Of a DNA stretch of 64,000 nt, positions 7,588 through 15,583 are shown piece after piece. The translations under genes were made by a program, and so were the position numbers. Source of the DNA: DASSJT01 sp963715025 (lineage in GTDB: Bacteria; Actinomycetota; Actinomycetes; Actinomycetales; Dermatophilaceae). Below the pieces are notes generated by a model. It saw only the letters and a program-made list of their open reading frames with translations, made no database searches and was not told the DNA's origin. The number at the start of each line of letters is the position of its first letter. Position 1 is the stretch's first letter. Where the stretch lies: positions 1 through 64,000 of the forward strand of contig CAVQQQ010000002.1 of NCBI GenBank assembly GCA_963715025.1, written 5' to 3'.

Positions 7588-8493
7588 CTAGCCGGCGAGG
7601 AACTGGGTGAACCGGACCTCCAGCCGCGAGGGATCCGGCCGATCCACCCGGTGCACGGGGAGGGCCAGGTCGCGGTTGTTCATCTCCTGCAGCCCGTGGC
7701 GCAGCATCGGGCCGTCGACTTCCTCGAGCAGCCTGGCGTTCACATGCACCCGGTAGTCCGGAGAGACGCCGAGAAGCAGCCGGTCATACGCGGCATGGTG
7801 GATCTTGCACAGGCTCAAACCGTTCGGCACCACCGGGTCGCCGCCCGGTTGGCCGTCTTCGATGATGTGTGCTGCATCGAGCAGCTCGGGGTGCCTCAAT
7901 TGGCAGACCGAGCAGGTGCCTTCGTAGGCCAGCATGATCCGGGCTCGAAACGCCGGCTGGTGCACCCGCTGCTGGATGATGCGCGCGGCATACGCCTTCT
8001 CGATCTGCGTGAGGGCGTGTCCGCTCGGCACCAGGCGGAGCACCTCGTCCACGGTCAGCGTGAACTCCCTCATGATCGGGTTGTCGTCCACCACGTAGAT
8101 CGGGTAGATGGGCGCGTACGCCCCCTTGGCGACCTTGTTGAGGCGGATGATCGGCAGGCCGTGTTCCCTGGCCGCCCTCATCTTGAGGTTCTTCCCGCCC
8201 TCTGGGCCTTTCTGGTAGCTGTACTGCAGCAGGCCGCCCTCAATCTCCCGGTCAGGGTAGGGGCCGTCTGGAGACGTGATGATGGAGAGCGTGGCGACAA
8301 AGTCCTTCGGATTCCAGATGCCACCCTTCCCCGGGTCCACGAGCCTTTGACGCGTGCCATCGGGGAGCGGGAAGTCGGTCAGCTCTTCCCAGGGCACGTA
8401 GCCGCCGAGCTCGTCGGCATGTCGCAGCAGCGCCGCGGCGATGACCTCGCGCCGGAGCAGCTCTTGGTCGAGTGCACCCCCGGACGCGCTCAC
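7588..8493 (-). CDS. HNH_2-type endonuclease (possible modification-dependent restriction enzyme)
   Basis: A 301-residue protein. The C-terminal HNH_2 nuclease shows FRARIMLAYEGTCSVCQLRH, then LLDAAHIIEDGQPGGDP, NGLSLCKIHHAAYDRLLLGV (about residues 190-265). It has the paired cysteines, the AAHI histidine and the HHxAYD metal site. The N-terminal 150 residues include WNPKDF and GLLQYSYQKGPEGGKNLKMR, a layout also found in stand-alone restriction-type HNH proteins with a DNA-reading head domain. No methyltransferase lies nearby, so a type IV role (cutting modified DNA) is plausible but unproven. The gene appears intact and is transcribed alone. Confidence 0.75.
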   Translation of the reverse strand: MSASGGALDQELLRREVIAAALLRHADELGGYVPWEELTDFPLPDGTRQRLVDPGKGGIWNPKDFVATLSIITSPDGPYPDREIEGGLLQYSYQKGPEGGKNLKMRAAREHGLPIIRLNKVAKGAYAPIYPIYVVDDNPIMREFTLTVDEVLRLVPSGHALTQIEKAYAARIIQQRVHQPAFRARIMLAYEGTCSVCQLRHPELLDAAHIIEDGQPGGDPVVPNGLSLCKIHHAAYDRLLLGVSPDYRVHVNARLLEEVDGPMLRHGLQEMNNRDLALPVHRVDRPDPSRLEVRFTQFLAG

Positions 8494-8729
8494 AGCCGAA
8501 GCTTAGAGATCCTCGGCACTCGGCGCACCAGTCAATCGAGGCCTTTCGCGCCTGGCCACCACAGGCGACAGGCGTCCAGCACGGGCCGAGCGAACTTGCT
8601 GTACGCGTAGGCGTCCGGCTCACTGGGACAGCCAGCGTTCCAACTCGTTGACGCAGGGCTATGCCCTGCCACGCCAAGATTTGGTGCTGGGCACCGAGCT
8701 CCGTGCCTGGTGGCACTGACGTCGCTGGG

Positions 8730-9430
8730 TTATGCGCCCCGAACGCCGGACGCGGCGGCGATGTTCTTCGGACAGACCTCCCGAAGGACGCAAGCAGTGC
8801 AGTGGGGATTGCCCGCGTGACACCATTGCCTCCCCACAGGCCAGGCCGGGAAGTCGATGGCACCCGGCCGCTCAGGGTGAGCCCTGCGGGCGGCGCTCAC
8901 CATGTGGTCGAGGTCGTCTTTCTTGGCAATGCCGGTTCGGAGAAGGACGCGTGACGTGGACGTCGTACGCGATGTTCGACTCATGCATTCCTCTCATGGG
9001 GACCCTGAGGTCGCGCTCCAGGATCTCGACGGCCGTGGCAGCCTTCTTCTGCCCGACCCCCGGGAAGGCGTCGAGCCTGCCGAAGACGTCTGCCGCGTTG
9101 GGCGTGCCTGCCCAAATGCTCCCCGCATCGCCCCCGTATCGGTCCATCACGATGTTGGCCGCGGCCACGACCCAGTCCGGCATCTTCTCGACATAGCGGT
9201 GTAGTTTCGGTGGTGTTCCCACGACAGCGATGACCTGGTTGCGCTCGTTCGCCATTCGCGCTGGAGAGAGGTGTCCTAACCTCTCGCGCAGGTGAAATGG
9301 GGCTGACCAGGCCCGTTCCGCCGGACCCGTGGTCGAAGATCACTGCGAGCAGGAAGGCGAATGGGTCCTCGATCACGCGGCGGTTGGCCTCGGGATCCCG
9401 CGTGAAGCTCGGTCCGATGTGCGGCTGTGT
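8730..9430 (-). pseudogene. HhH-GPD base-excision DNA glycosylase (endonuclease III-like), frameshifted
   Basis: Three frames together give a nearly full protein. EANRRVIEDPFAFLLAVIFD is the N-terminal helix. After a shift near 9327 come AERAWSAPFHLRERLGHLSP and the helix-hairpin-helix LDAFPGVGQKKAATAVEILE. After a second shift near 8953 come RTGIAKKDDLDHMVSAARR and the 4Fe-4S signature CHAGNPHCTACVLREVCPK. The start codon is unclear because no in-frame ATG or GTG lies close before the first helix. The catalytic region looks well preserved, so loss is recent or the shifts are sequence errors. The enzyme would excise damaged bases. Confidence 0.7.
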
Positions 9431-9524
9431 GACTGTCTGTGTGACTCCATGGTCCAGGAGGCCGCGGCGCTCGGGGGAGTTGTCCGGCCGTGCGCGGCGT
9501 GTACCCCGCCGAGAGCCTGACAAC

Positions 9525-10733
9525 TCAGATGGCGGCGGCCGCCTGGGTGACCAGCTCGGCCAGGCTTGGGTGTACGTGCGCCACGCGCAGCAGGTCGCGG
9601 TAGTCGGCCTCGAGCGCCATCGCGAGCGCGACCTGGCTGACGACCTCGCGGGCGCCGTACCCGACCATGTGCGCCCCGAGGATCTCCCCGAACTCCGGGT
9701 CGACCACGAGCTTGAGCGCCCCCGCGGGCCGCCCGACGGTCAGCGTCCGGACGTTGGCGCCGAGCTCGGCGATGCCCACGGCGACCTCGAGCCTGCGGGC
9801 CGCGGCATCCGCCTCGGTGAGGCCGACCGCGGCCATCTCGGGGTCGGTGTTGACGCTGCGGGGAATCCGCTCCTGCCTCACCCGCACGGCTGCGCCGAGC
9901 GCGTTGGCGGCCGCGGCCTCGCCCTGCGCGTGGGCGCGGTTCGACAGCCAGCGCGGCCCGGTCACGTCGCCGGCCGCCCACACGCCGTGCAAGCCGGTGC
10001 GACACGACTCGTCCACCGTCAGACCGGCCATCGTCGGCTCCCGGGTGTCCGCCGACAGCACGACGTCGGCGGGCTCGTCCGGCCGCGCGGCGACGAACCT
10101 GACCCCGCGCTCCTCCAGCGAGCCCCGAAGGAACTCGACCAGCTCCGGGTCCTCCCCGGGCAGCACGTCACCTTCTGCGGCCACCACGACGACCCTGCTG
10201 CCGGCCGCGCAGAACAGGTCCGCCCACTCCAGCGAGAACCGGCCCGCGCCCAGCACGAGCAACGACGCGGGCGGCCGCGGCAGCCCCATCACCGTATCGT
10301 TGGAGATCGCGCCCTCCGGCGCGACCGAACGCGCCCCGGTGGCGACGACAACGGGGGTACCCGCGTGCCCGTCCACCCCGGACGGCCCCAGCGCGGCCGC
10401 GCGCTCCTCGACGGCCACGCCGGCATACCGCAGCTGAGCGGCCACCTGGGTCGCGACGGTCGCGGTCGCCCGGGACGCCCACGACTGCATGCGGTCCCAG
10501 TCGAGACCACCGCCGTCCCCCGCGCCGGAAACGCCGTACGACCCCGCGCGCCGCAGGTCGCGCAGGAAGCCGGCGGCGGTGTGGTAGGCCGCTGACGGTA
10601 CGCACCCCGCGTGCACGCAGGTCCCCCCGAGCCCACCCGGCTCGTAGAGGACCACGTCGGCGCCCATCCGCCGGGCCCGCAGCGCGGCCGCCACCCCGGC
10701 CGGCCCGCCCCCGACGACGACGAGATCAGCCAT
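9525..10733 (-). CDS. FAD/NAD(P)-dependent dihydrolipoamide dehydrogenase-like oxidoreductase (E3)
   Basis: A 402-residue class I pyridine nucleotide-disulfide oxidoreductase. FAD binds at VVVGGGPAGVAAALRA (residues 4-19), and the redox pair is GGTCVHAGCVP (about 37-47). NAD binding is at LLVLGAGRFSLEWADLF, the second FAD contact is GVWAAGDVTG, and the C-terminal dimer domain contains AHVHPSLAEL with the catalytic histidine (HxxPT-like motif, here HVHPS). It is the last gene of the acetoin-dehydrogenase-type operon, overlapping acoX by 8 bases, so it is the probable E3 reoxidising the lipoyl group of E2. It is somewhat shorter than standard E3 (about 460). Confidence 0.82.
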   Translation of the reverse strand: MADLVVVGGGPAGVAAALRARRMGADVVLYEPGGLGGTCVHAGCVPSAAYHTAAGFLRDLRRAGSYGVSGAGDGGGLDWDRMQSWASRATATVATQVAAQLRYAGVAVEERAAALGPSGVDGHAGTPVVVATGARSVAPEGAISNDTVMGLPRPPASLLVLGAGRFSLEWADLFCAAGSRVVVVAAEGDVLPGEDPELVEFLRGSLEERGVRFVAARPDEPADVVLSADTREPTMAGLTVDESCRTGLHGVWAAGDVTGPRWLSNRAHAQGEAAAANALGAAVRVRQERIPRSVNTDPEMAAVGLTEADAAARRLEVAVGIAELGANVRTLTVGRPAGALKLVVDPEFGEILGAHMVGYGAREVVSQVALAMALEADYRDLLRVAHVHPSLAELVTQAAAAI

Positions 10734-11676
10734 GCCCGGACCCCCTCCGCAGTGTCTCCCGGATGTCCACCAGCCACGGCCCGGTGCGGGTGACCCTGGC
10801 CTCGGTCGGTCCCTCGACCGCGAGCTCGCGTTCGCCGTCGAGGGCGATGGTTCCCGGCCCGTCGCCGAGCAGCACCGGCTCGTCGAGGCCCAGCCGACGC
10901 CAGCGGCGTACGGCCACGGGCAGAACCAGCCCGGGGGCGAGCGCGACGCGTACGACGGGACCACCACTCCCCAGCTCGACGCACAGCCCGGCCGGCTCGT
11001 CAACACCGACCGGGCAGAGCGCACCGCCGATCGCGGACAGCCCCACGTTCCACGGCTCAGCGCGGGCGAGGACGAGCGCCTGCACCCTCTCGGGGTCCCA
11101 GATCGCGCGGGAGCCGACGAACCGGTCCCGGCAGCCAGCCGCGTCGACGAGCGCGAAGTCTCCGGCCACCTCCACCCGCTTTGACTGCCGGACCACGCCG
11201 TCGCCGCCGACCCGGCCGGTGGCCACCAGCCCGGCGGCCAGCCCCGCGACCGTGCCGTCGACCATCGTCGGGAAGACGTTGTTGGTGCCGGTGGAGACGG
11301 CGACGAGTGGTACATCGGCACAACCCGCGGCCACGGCACGGTTCGTGCCGTCGCCGCCGAGGGTGACGATGACCGCGGCACCTTCCGCGACCAGCAGTCG
11401 CGCCGCCTCGGCGGAGTCCTCGGCGCGTCCGGTGAGCTGCATGGCCAGCGGGTCTGCGGCCAGCGCGTGGTGGGTGCCGTCGAGGGCGGCGCGGACGACG
11501 CCGGCGAGGTCGGGGAGGTACCGCACGGCCTCGACGCCTGCGGCGTCGAGGCCGGCCAGCACCCTGCGGACGATCGCGGTCTTCTCGTGGTTGGGCACGA
11601 GCGACGCGCGGGCGGTGATGCGCCGAATGTCGCGGCCGGCCACCGGGTTGGCGACGAGACCGACCAGTGTGGTCAC
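10726..11676 (-). CDS. acoX: AcoX-type ATP-NAD kinase family protein
   Basis: A 316-residue member of the NAD-kinase-like fold. The signature GGDGTNRAVAAG (about residues 111-122) and STGTNNVFPTMVDGT (about 131-145) mark the nucleotide site. Proteins of this type, called AcoX, are encoded in acetoin dehydrogenase operons; their precise role is unsettled. The start overlaps the E2 gene stop (ATGA) and its end overlaps the E3-like gene by 8 bases, so translation is coupled. The C-terminal 60 residues read like a ligand-binding beta domain (LDGERELAVEGPTEARVTRT). Confidence 0.85.
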   Translation of the reverse strand: MTTLVGLVANPVAGRDIRRITARASLVPNHEKTAIVRRVLAGLDAAGVEAVRYLPDLAGVVRAALDGTHHALAADPLAMQLTGRAEDSAEAARLLVAEGAAVIVTLGGDGTNRAVAAGCADVPLVAVSTGTNNVFPTMVDGTVAGLAAGLVATGRVGGDGVVRQSKRVEVAGDFALVDAAGCRDRFVGSRAIWDPERVQALVLARAEPWNVGLSAIGGALCPVGVDEPAGLCVELGSGGPVVRVALAPGLVLPVAVRRWRRLGLDEPVLLGDGPGTIALDGERELAVEGPTEARVTRTGPWLVDIRETLRRGSGHG

Positions 11677-12803
11677 GCGAGCCGCTCACCGAGCGCGGCG
11701 AGGAAACGCGCGGCAGGCGCGCCGTCGACGACCCGGTGGTCGAAGGTGAGGGACAGCCACATGGTGGGCCGGGCACGCACCCTGCCCTTGCGGGTCACCA
11801 CGGGCTTGCCGACGAGGCGGCCCACGCCGAGGATCGCGCACTGCGGCGGGTTGACGATCGGGGTGAACGCGTCGGCGCCGAACGACCCGAGGTTGGTGAC
11901 GGTGAACGTGCCGCCCTCGACGTCGTCGATGCCGAGCGTGCCGGCCTGCGCCCGGGCGGCGAGGTCGGCCCGCTCGCGGGCGATCTCCCCCAGCGACTTC
12001 GTGCCGGCGTCGCGGATGACCGGCACGATCAACCCGTCGTCGAGGGCGACCGCGACCCCCATGTTGACGGTGTCGAACAGCTCGATCCCCTCCTCGGTGA
12101 GCGAGGCGTTGAGGAACGGGTGCTCGGGCAGCAGCCGGGCGACGGTCTCTACGAGCAGGTCGGTGTAGGTGAGGCGGATACTCGTGGCCGCCTCGAAGCC
12201 CGCGGCGAGCTCGGCGCGGCGGCGGACCAGGCCGCGGACCTCGGTGTCGCGGGACACCGTGACCTGAGCCATCTCGCGCAGGCTGGTCGAGAGGTTCTCG
12301 GCGATGACGGCACGGATGCCGGTGAAGGGGACGACTCGGGTGGCGGCGGCCGCCCCGGCGGCGCGCGCGGCCGCGTAGGCGTCGACGTCGTCGGAGGTGA
12401 CCCGCTTGCCCGGCGCGCTGGGCGGGACCAGGTTCACGTCGACGCCGATCTCCCTGGCCCGCCGTCGCGCGGCCGGGGAGACCGGGGCGTCCCTCGGTTG
12501 CGCAGCCGCGGCAGCAGCCGGCGCCGCGGTGGTGACCAGTTCCCCCTTCGGCGGGAAGACGTCGGCGGGGTCGCCGATGAGCGCCAGGAGCGCGCCGACC
12601 GGCAGCTTGGCCCCGACCTCGGCGACGACGCGCCCGAGCACGCCGGTCGCCGGCGCCGGGACCACCGCGGCGATCTTCTCGGTCTCGATGTCGAGAAGCG
12701 CCGCGCCTTCGGTGACCGGCTCGCCCTCCTGGACCCGCCACTTGGTCACGAGGCCGGCCTTCATCGCCATGCCGAGCTTCGGCATGGCCACCTCGGTGAT
12801 CAC
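11673..12803 (-). CDS. acoC: dihydrolipoamide acyltransferase E2 (acetoin/2-oxoacid dehydrogenase complex)
   Basis: A 376-residue E2. The single lipoyl domain is at residues 1-80 with the lipoylated lysine in DIETEKIAAVV. A short alanine-rich linker follows, then a peripheral subunit-binding domain (VSPAARRRAREIGVDVNLV, about 112-130). The catalytic acyltransferase domain ends with the active site FDHRVVDGAPAARF (histidine and aspartate present). It transfers the acyl group made by E1 to CoA. It follows the E1-beta gene by 33 bases and overlaps acoX by four. It looks intact although the E1-alpha gene of the same operon is broken. Confidence 0.92.
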   Translation of the reverse strand: MITEVAMPKLGMAMKAGLVTKWRVQEGEPVTEGAALLDIETEKIAAVVPAPATGVLGRVVAEVGAKLPVGALLALIGDPADVFPPKGELVTTAAPAAAAAAQPRDAPVSPAARRRAREIGVDVNLVPPSAPGKRVTSDDVDAYAAARAAGAAAATRVVPFTGIRAVIAENLSTSLREMAQVTVSRDTEVRGLVRRRAELAAGFEAATSIRLTYTDLLVETVARLLPEHPFLNASLTEEGIELFDTVNMGVAVALDDGLIVPVIRDAGTKSLGEIARERADLAARAQAGTLGIDDVEGGTFTVTNLGSFGADAFTPIVNPPQCAILGVGRLVGKPVVTRKGRVRARPTMWLSLTFDHRVVDGAPAARFLAALGERLA

Positions 12804-12836
12804 GGGCCACCCACGGGCTTCGCCGGCCGCCGCTAA

Positions 12837-13874
12837 CTAGAGCGTGGCCCGCACTGCGGAGACGATCCGCTCCACGGACGGGATGTAGAAGTTCTCCATC
12901 TCGGGCGCGAACGGCACCGGCGTGTGCGGGGCCATCACGAGCTGCGGTGGGGCGTCGAGGCTGTCGAAGGCGTTGGTCGCGACGAGCGCGGTGAGGTCGG
13001 TGGCCATCGAGCAGCGGGGGTTGTCCTCGTCGACCATGACGACGCGCCCAGTCTTGCGCACCGAGCCGAGGATGGTCTCGGAGTCCAGCGGGGAGAGCGT
13101 GCGGGGGTCGACGACCTCGACCTGGATCCCCTCGCCGGACAGCCGGTCGGCCGCCTCGAGCGCGAACTGCACCATGCGCCCGATGGCGATGACGGTGGCC
13201 GAGTCGCCCTCCCGTTTGACATCAGCCTTGCCCAGGGGGACGACGTACTCACCCTCGGGCACCTCGCCGTTGGTGTCGTACATCAGCTTGTGCTCGAAGA
13301 ACATCACCAGGTCGTCGTCACGGATCGACGCGGCGAGAAGGCCCTTGGCGTCGGCCGGGGTGGACGGCACGACCGTCTTGAGCCCGGGCATGTGGGTGAA
13401 CACCGAGTAGTGGCAGCCGGAGTGCTGACCGGCCGCGCCCATCCCGGCGCCGATCATCGTGCGGATGACCATGGGGACCTTGGCCTTGCCGCCGAACATG
13501 TACCGGAGCTTGGCGCCCTGGTTGAAGATCTGGTCCATGCAGACGCCGAAGAAGTCGACGAACATGAGCTCGGCGACCGGGCGCAGGCCCGTGGCGGCCG
13601 CGCCGACCGCCGCACCGATGTAGGCCGACTCCGAGATCGGGGTGTCGAGCACGCGTGTGCGGCCGAACTCCTGCACCAGCCCCTTGGTCACCCCGAGCAC
13701 GCCGCCCCAGGCGTCGTTCTGCTCGAACCCGGGGACGGTGGCGCCGCCGGCGATGTCCTCGCCCATGAGGATGACGGTGGCGTCGCGTTCCATCTCCAGC
13801 CGCAGCGCCTCGTTGATGGCCTCCCGCATCGACAGCGTGCGGGTGGTGGACGGGGCCTCGGACACGAGCGTCAT
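12837..13874 (-). CDS. acoB: E1 component beta subunit (acetoin/pyruvate dehydrogenase type)
   Basis: A 345-residue transketolase-like beta subunit. MREAINEALRLEMERDATVILMGEDIAGGA is the N-terminal thiamine-pyrophosphate region. RVLDTPISESAYIGAAVGAA, PMVIRTMIGAGMGAAGQHSG and VVDPRTLSPLDSETI are family blocks, and the C-terminal transketolase domain closes with VERIVSAVRATL. The start at 13874 is chosen over 13892 because GGAGGGT lies eight bases upstream. The E1-alpha stop lies 15 bases before it. Without a working alpha subunit it would have no partner unless another copy exists. Confidence 0.92.
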   Translation of the reverse strand: MTLVSEAPSTTRTLSMREAINEALRLEMERDATVILMGEDIAGGATVPGFEQNDAWGGVLGVTKGLVQEFGRTRVLDTPISESAYIGAAVGAAATGLRPVAELMFVDFFGVCMDQIFNQGAKLRYMFGGKAKVPMVIRTMIGAGMGAAGQHSGCHYSVFTHMPGLKTVVPSTPADAKGLLAASIRDDDLVMFFEHKLMYDTNGEVPEGEYVVPLGKADVKREGDSATVIAIGRMVQFALEAADRLSGEGIQVEVVDPRTLSPLDSETILGSVRKTGRVVMVDEDNPRCSMATDLTALVATNAFDSLDAPPQLVMAPHTPVPFAPEMENFYIPSVERIVSAVRATL

Positions 13875-13888
13875 GACCGACCCTCCTC

Positions 13889-14858
13889 TCATGCGTAGGT
13901 GACGTAGACGTCGGTGAGGGCGTCCTCGGGCTTGGGATGCGGGCTCGCCTCCCCGAAGGCGACCGCGGCGTCCATGGTGGACATGGCCCGCCGGTCGGCC
14001 TGCTCGACGTCCTCCCGGGTGAGCAGACCGCGCTCGACGGCCTGGCTCGCGAAGAACGTGAGCGGGTCGTGCTCGCGGTAGGCGGCGGACTGCTCCGCGG
14101 TGCGGTAGGTGACCTGGTCGCCCTCGAAGTGGCCGAAATAACGCTAGGTCTTCGCCTCGATGAGACTCGGGCCGTCGCCGCGGCGGGCCCGCTCGACGGC
14201 CTGCGCCGAGGCCTCGTAGACCGCGACGACGTCGTAGCCGTCGACGGTCACGCCGGGGATGTCATACGACGCGGCGCGGTCGGCGATCGTGCTCGCGGCG
14301 CAGTGGTAGCCGACCGGGGTGGACTCGGCGAACCCGTTGTTCTCCGCGACGAAGACCACGGGCAGCTTCCAGATGCCGGCCAGGTTCATCGCCTCGTGCG
14401 TCGTACCCTGCTCGGCCGCGCCGTCGCCGAAAAAGCACACGGTCACCGCGTTGCGGCCGAGGGTCCTGGAGGCAAGCGCGGCTCCACAGGCCAGCGGCGG
14501 TCCGCCGCCGACGATGCCGTTCGCGCCGAGCATCCCCTTAGCGACGTCGGCGATGTGCATCGAGCCGCCCTTGCCCTTGCACGACGCCGTCAGTCCGCCC
14601 GAACAGCTCGGCCATCATCGGCCCGGGCTCCACGCCCTTGGCGATGCAGTGCCCGTGACCGCGGTGGGTGGAGGTGATGTAGTCCTCGTCGCTGAGGTTC
14701 GCACAGACGCCGACGGCCACCGCCTCCTCGCCGGCATAGAGGTGGACGAAGCCGGGGATGCGGCCGTCGGCGAACAGCTTCGCCACCCGCTCCTCGAAGA
14801 CCCGGATCATCGCCATCCGGTCGTACATCCAGAGTGCCTTGTCCCGTGTTAGTTCCAA
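13889..14858 (-). pseudogene. acoA: E1 component alpha subunit, broken by a frameshift and a nonsense codon
   Basis: The gene starts with TTG at 14858 (GAGAGGAGAG upstream). It encodes the usual alpha subunit: YAGEEAVAVGVC, ITSTHRGHGHCIAKG, GGSMHIADVAKGMLGANGIV, FFGDGAAEQGTTHE (thiamine site) and RYFGHFEGDQVTYR. An extra base near 14583 shifts the frame between ELFGRTDG and KGKGG. In addition a TAG codon at 14144-14146 replaces the expected tyrosine of EAKTYRYFGHFEGD. The rest to the TGA at 13889 is open. Two independent lesions make a real inactivation more likely than a single reading error. Confidence 0.85.
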
Positions 14859-14946
14859 CGCGCTCTCCTCTCGGATACACGCTGCACAGGGTCGGCGGAC
14901 CCTGGCCGCCGAGTCGAATGTACCCCGCCGGGGGCAGGATGTCGTC

Positions 14947-15385
14947 TCACGTCAGGTGGGCATAGCGCTGACCGCCGTTGATCGGTGGAGCGGGTTTGCC
15001 CAGAGGACCGGTCAGATAGGTGAGGTCGATGCGTCTGCCGCGGTAGTGATGTGCCGCCAGCTCCGAGTAGTAGGGAGGTGCCCCCGGCGGTGGCTGCCTG
15101 GTTCCGTCTTCAGCTCGATCGGCCAGAGGCGGTCGTCAGTGAGCACTGCCCAGTCGGGATAGCCCCCGGGCTCACTGTCAACTCGACGCGGCAGCTCGAA
15201 CTCATCGACGAACTTGGTCGCCTCAGACCACACGCTCTCGCCGAACGACATTCTGTGGAGATCATGCAGGAAGCCCGAGCCGGAAGCCGTGGGGGTGCTG
15301 ATCGTCCCCCACTTGGGGTAGACGCCACCGATGATCAGTGTGGTGACCAACCGCTGACACAGCTCCTCGCGCCCCAGTCTTAGCC
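14947..15385 (-). pseudogene. PD-(D/E)xK nuclease-like conserved protein, frameshifted
   Basis: The minus strand reads GGVYPKWGTISTPTASGSGF, VDEFELPRRVDSEPGGYPDW and LWPIELKTEPGSHR. The D...E-x-K arrangement (PDWAV...IELKTE) is what a PD-(D/E)xK nuclease core looks like. After a one-base shift near 15060 the frame continues YSELAAHHYRGRRIDLTYLT and ends at 14947. The start is not clear, so the 5' limit is approximate. Function is unknown. Confidence 0.5.
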
Positions 15386-15583
15386 TATGCCGTGCTTCCG
15401 CCAGCGGACGGCGACCTTCGCCGGCGCCGGCTGGCCGCGGATCCCGCCTTCGGAGCAGTTCCACAGTCCCAAGGTCCACGCCCTCGGCCCCGTCCGGCCC
15501 GGCCACGCACGGTCTGGCCACCGGAACGACTGCGACGTGTTCAAACCAGGGTGAACACGCCAAAGGGACAGGCCGGTGATCGG

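Noticed and set aside
9525..11381. 618-residue fusion of an N-terminal extension with the E3-like protein
   Set aside because: The extension is acoX read in another frame; the FAD-binding start at 10733 is the normal N-terminus and overlaps acoX by eight bases.
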